Below are positions 62,015 to 64,000 of a DNA stretch of 64,000 nt, in pieces. The notes below the pieces were generated by a model. It was given only the letters and a program-made list of their open reading frames with translations. It had not been told where the DNA came from and made no database searches. Numbering within the stretch: position 1 is the stretch's first letter; every line of letters starts with the position of its first letter. The stretch is from Argentina anserina (Eukaryota > Streptophyta > Magnoliopsida > Rosales > Rosaceae). The stretch spans positions 33,346,694-33,410,693 of the forward strand of contig NC_065877.1 in the NCBI RefSeq assembly GCF_933775445.1. Direction: 5' to 3'. Made by a program: the position numbers and the translations under genes.

Positions 62015-62247
62015 TAAACGCCTGCTCTCCGAGCGCCGCTGTCAGATCTCCGGCTTTCGTTACCGCTGCTACCACTGCTACCACTCTTCTCCATCAGCTG
62101 CAGAGTCTCCACGCACGGTTCACTCGGCACTACTACTGCCGCCACTGTTGCTCTCTCCGCCTTCCATCTCTCCCCTACTCTGTATCACTCTTGGTTTAAA
62201 AACGACGTCTGCAAATTAAGGGCCGGCGTTCGGAGAGCAGGCGTTTA
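62015..62247. repeat. Inverted repeat, 23-bp arms, 233 bp end to end
   Basis: Left arm taaacgcctgctctccgagc (continuing gcc, 62015-62037) pairs with right arm ggcgttcggagagcaggcgt (continuing tta, 62225-62247) at 22 of 23 positions. It could be the ends of a small inserted element or a stem-loop. No clear target duplication is visible. Confidence 0.75.
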
Positions 62248-62844
62248 ATAGACGTTGCCGATGAGTAGATCCATAGATTGGTAGTATTAGTGAGCAAAAC
62301 CCATAACCAAATTATCAACAAGAGTAGTTATTGCGGTTGTTGCTGCTCGGGAAGTCGGGAGTAACATCATTGAGGGTTTGAAGTTGTCGGCGGCGTTTGT
62401 GCAGAACGTTATCACTCAAATAAGATTGCTATGCTATCTCCAAATCCTATTGCCCGTAAGGTACGTTCACGGTTCATCCCTCTCGCTTCTTCAATTTTAG
62501 GTTGTGAATTTGTGATGAAATTGGTCTAGTTAGGATTTTCAATTGAAATGAGATATGGAATTTGAGAATTACGAGTTGATTAATTTCAATTGTTGCCTAA
62601 TCTAATGTTTTGGTAGAGAAATCAGATATATGTGGAGCTTTGAATAAGAAAACCATTATATCCAATTTTGATATAGTTGCGTGACTGCATGTACATAATC
62701 ATGTTAATCTTAACATATTATAGTGGACGTACTTAATTTATTAATTTAGGAAAGAGCATAATTTAAGTCTTGTAGATTGAGTTGTGTTTGGTTGTTTTTT
62801 GCTTGTATTTGATGCATGATATGATAAAAATTACTGATTTTCTT

Positions 62845-63522
62845 TGCCAAGCACTTCAAAAAAAAAGCCATAGACATATTGAATGCTCTTCGTTTTCTTT
62901 CACTCACAAAATCAAAACTTCAAGATATGAGAGAAAATGGTTGGGATGCTAAGTTTACAAAGGTTATATCATTTTGTTGCAAATATGATATAGTTGTGCC
63001 GGATATGTATGCTCCTTACAACAACAAAAAAGGATAAAGTCTTGTGAACAAAATATCACAAATGAGCATTACTACCGAGTCAATATACTTAATGTTGTGA
63101 TGGATTTTCAGTTGGCAGAGTTGGATAGTAGATTTCCAGATGATTCCTTGGAACTTCTTATTCTTAGTGCTACATTGGATCCATATGATAATTTTGCTTC
63201 ATTTAAATGTAAAGATGTTTGCAATCTTGCTTCAAGGTTTTATCCGGAGGATTTTACATCATATGAGTTGCAAGCTCTAGATATGGAGTATGGGTATTTT
63301 ATAGCAGATATTCGGATGGATCCAAGATTTGCCAATCTAACATCAGTGCGTGATTTATGTCGGCAATTAGTTGAATCAAGAAAAGGAGCATTCTTTTCTA
63401 TGATCTATAGATTGATTTGTCTTGTGCTTACTTTGCCGGTCTCTACAACAACAATAGAGAGAACATTTTCATCTATGAACTTCATAAAGAACAGACTTCA
63501 AAACAAGATGGAAGATGACTAA
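62845..63522 (+). pseudogene. hAT transposase C-terminal remnant
   Basis: Two frames carry recognisable hAT transposase sequence. The first (about 62850-63036) reads AIDILNALRFLSLTKSKLQD, then RENGWDAKFTKVISFCCKYD, and ends in a TAA. After a shift the second (from about 63057) reads NEHYYRVNILNVVMDFQLAE, then the dimerisation region FASFKCKDVCNLASRFYPED and LVLTLPVSTTTIERTFSSMN, and stops at NKMEDD. The frameshift, the stop and the loss of the upstream catalytic part and of the residues after MEDD make it non-functional. Confidence 0.85.
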
Positions 63523-64000
63523 TTTTGGTGTGAGGAGTTTAGTCAACTAATGTTCGAAAAATCGTCAGGCGCTTTTAGGGTGAATGGCGTCCTTGGAGCA
63601 CCTAGGCGGCCTCGTAACCGCATTTGCATTACTCTTTGATCGGGAAGATTGAATCAAAATAAACTTGAGGGGGTATATATTGCTTTATTGAGGATCAAAA
63701 AAAATTCTAAACACAGTTACAAGCACTGTGACATAGTCCACAACATCCAACATCCTCCTCTAGCAATATGATTCGTAAAACTATGGACCTCGCACCACTT
63801 TCAATAAAAAAATACCATGAAGCTTTCCTCTACTATAAGGCTACCATTCTCTCCCTCTTTCAGTCTCAAACTCTTTTCTGAAAGAGAATTCTCCCCTCTT
63901 TAATTAATTACCAGATATGCAGTAATGAATCTAAACTTCTAGCTTGCACGAAAATCTTTTAGAAGCTTGAATCAATCTGACAAGCTTTGCATTACTGAGC
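63516..64000. repeat. Segmental duplication copy B (continues past the window)
   Basis: Same-orientation counterpart of 52629-53112, offset 10,888 bp. It begins in the last codons of the hAT remnant and runs to the window end. Differences are few, so the duplication is recent. Confidence 0.93.
63931..64000 (-). CDS. C-terminal end of a second CCR-like gene (partial)
   Basis: Minus-strand reading gives LSNAKLVRLIQASKRFSCKL then EV and a stop at 63931-63933, identical to the end of the CCR-like protein at 53043. The rest lies beyond the window, so it cannot be said whether this paralogue is complete or whether it has the normal catalytic Tyr. Confidence 0.8.
   Translation of the reverse strand, partial: LSNAKLVRLIQASKRFSCKLEV

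Larger units (their letters stand above)
61707..63522 (+). mobile_element. Broken hAT-type (TTF/ZMYM-like) transposon
   Basis: The sequence cagaggcggattcatatgaa at 61707 resembles the CAGAGGCGGA terminus typical of this plant hAT group. About 1.1 kb later, plus-strand coding remnants of the transposase appear (62845-63522). No matching inverse end (tccgcctctg) is found; the element runs into the duplicated CCR-like flank at 63516. It therefore seems truncated on the right. The left end carries TA-rich DNA (61774-61812) and a 233-bp inverted-repeat-bounded segment. Confidence 0.6.

Noticed and set aside
61551..62145. Overlapping minus-strand frames with GSSGSSG and YIYIYVV stretches
   Set aside because: They cross the TA repeat and the inverted-repeat segment of the hAT region; low complexity and no homology that I can recognise.

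Overview
The window is nuclear DNA of a flowering plant. Genes are split by many short AT-rich GT-AG introns. The intergenic DNA is rich in TA, GA and A/T simple repeats and holds plant-type transposon remnants. Every recognised protein is closest to its eudicot family. A rosid, perhaps Rosaceae, is my guess, but the sequence alone does not prove it. There are no bacterial features, no CRISPR array and no rRNA or tRNA gene that I could see.

Layout. 1-236: last codons of an unrecognised plus-strand gene. 923-2212 (-): cytochrome b561 (ascorbate ferrireductase). 3198-7074 (-): DCP5, an LSM14-type decapping and translation-repression factor, followed by a decayed tandem copy of its last exon. 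7.1-11.2 kb: gene-poor, ending in a repeat-rich DNA-transposon-like element. 11458-12267 (-): secreted X8-domain protein. 13374-15369: solo LTR with intact target-site duplication, lying between two small possible coding remnants. 17115-22767 (+): CRWN1/NMCP1 nuclear-lamina coiled-coil protein. 24069-30553 (-): p300/CBP-type histone acetyltransferase (HAC). 31980-36348 (-): ZCCHC8-like zinc-knuckle/PSP protein. 37475-40619 (-): GEX3. 42010-42360 (+): small membrane protein. 43221-46250 (-): ICME methylesterase. 46.95-47.37 kb: 25-bp minisatellite. 48636-51938 (-): TMEM33-like protein. 53043-54629 (-): CCR-like reductase with a substituted catalytic Tyr. 55327-59563 (-): PERK receptor kinase. 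61.7-63.5 kb: broken hAT transposon. 63516-64000: start of a second copy of the CCR-like 3' end.

The genes are ordinary independent plant genes, not an operon or pathway. DCP5 and the ZCCHC8-like protein both act on RNA. CRWN1 and HAC act on nuclear architecture and chromatin. PERK, the X8 protein and GEX3 are cell-surface or secreted. Exon models were built by hand from splice signals, codon phase and protein-family similarity. In every complete gene the exon lengths sum to an open frame.

The most interesting signals are evolutionary. They are the 10.9-kb-spaced duplication of a CCR-like gene with a hAT transposase remnant at the junction, a CCR-like protein whose YxxxK Tyr is Leu, a HAC protein without the N-terminal TAZ finger but with two kinds of internal repeat, a decayed duplicate of the DCP5 terminal exon, and a complete solo LTR. 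I did not find a convincing undescribed biological system.
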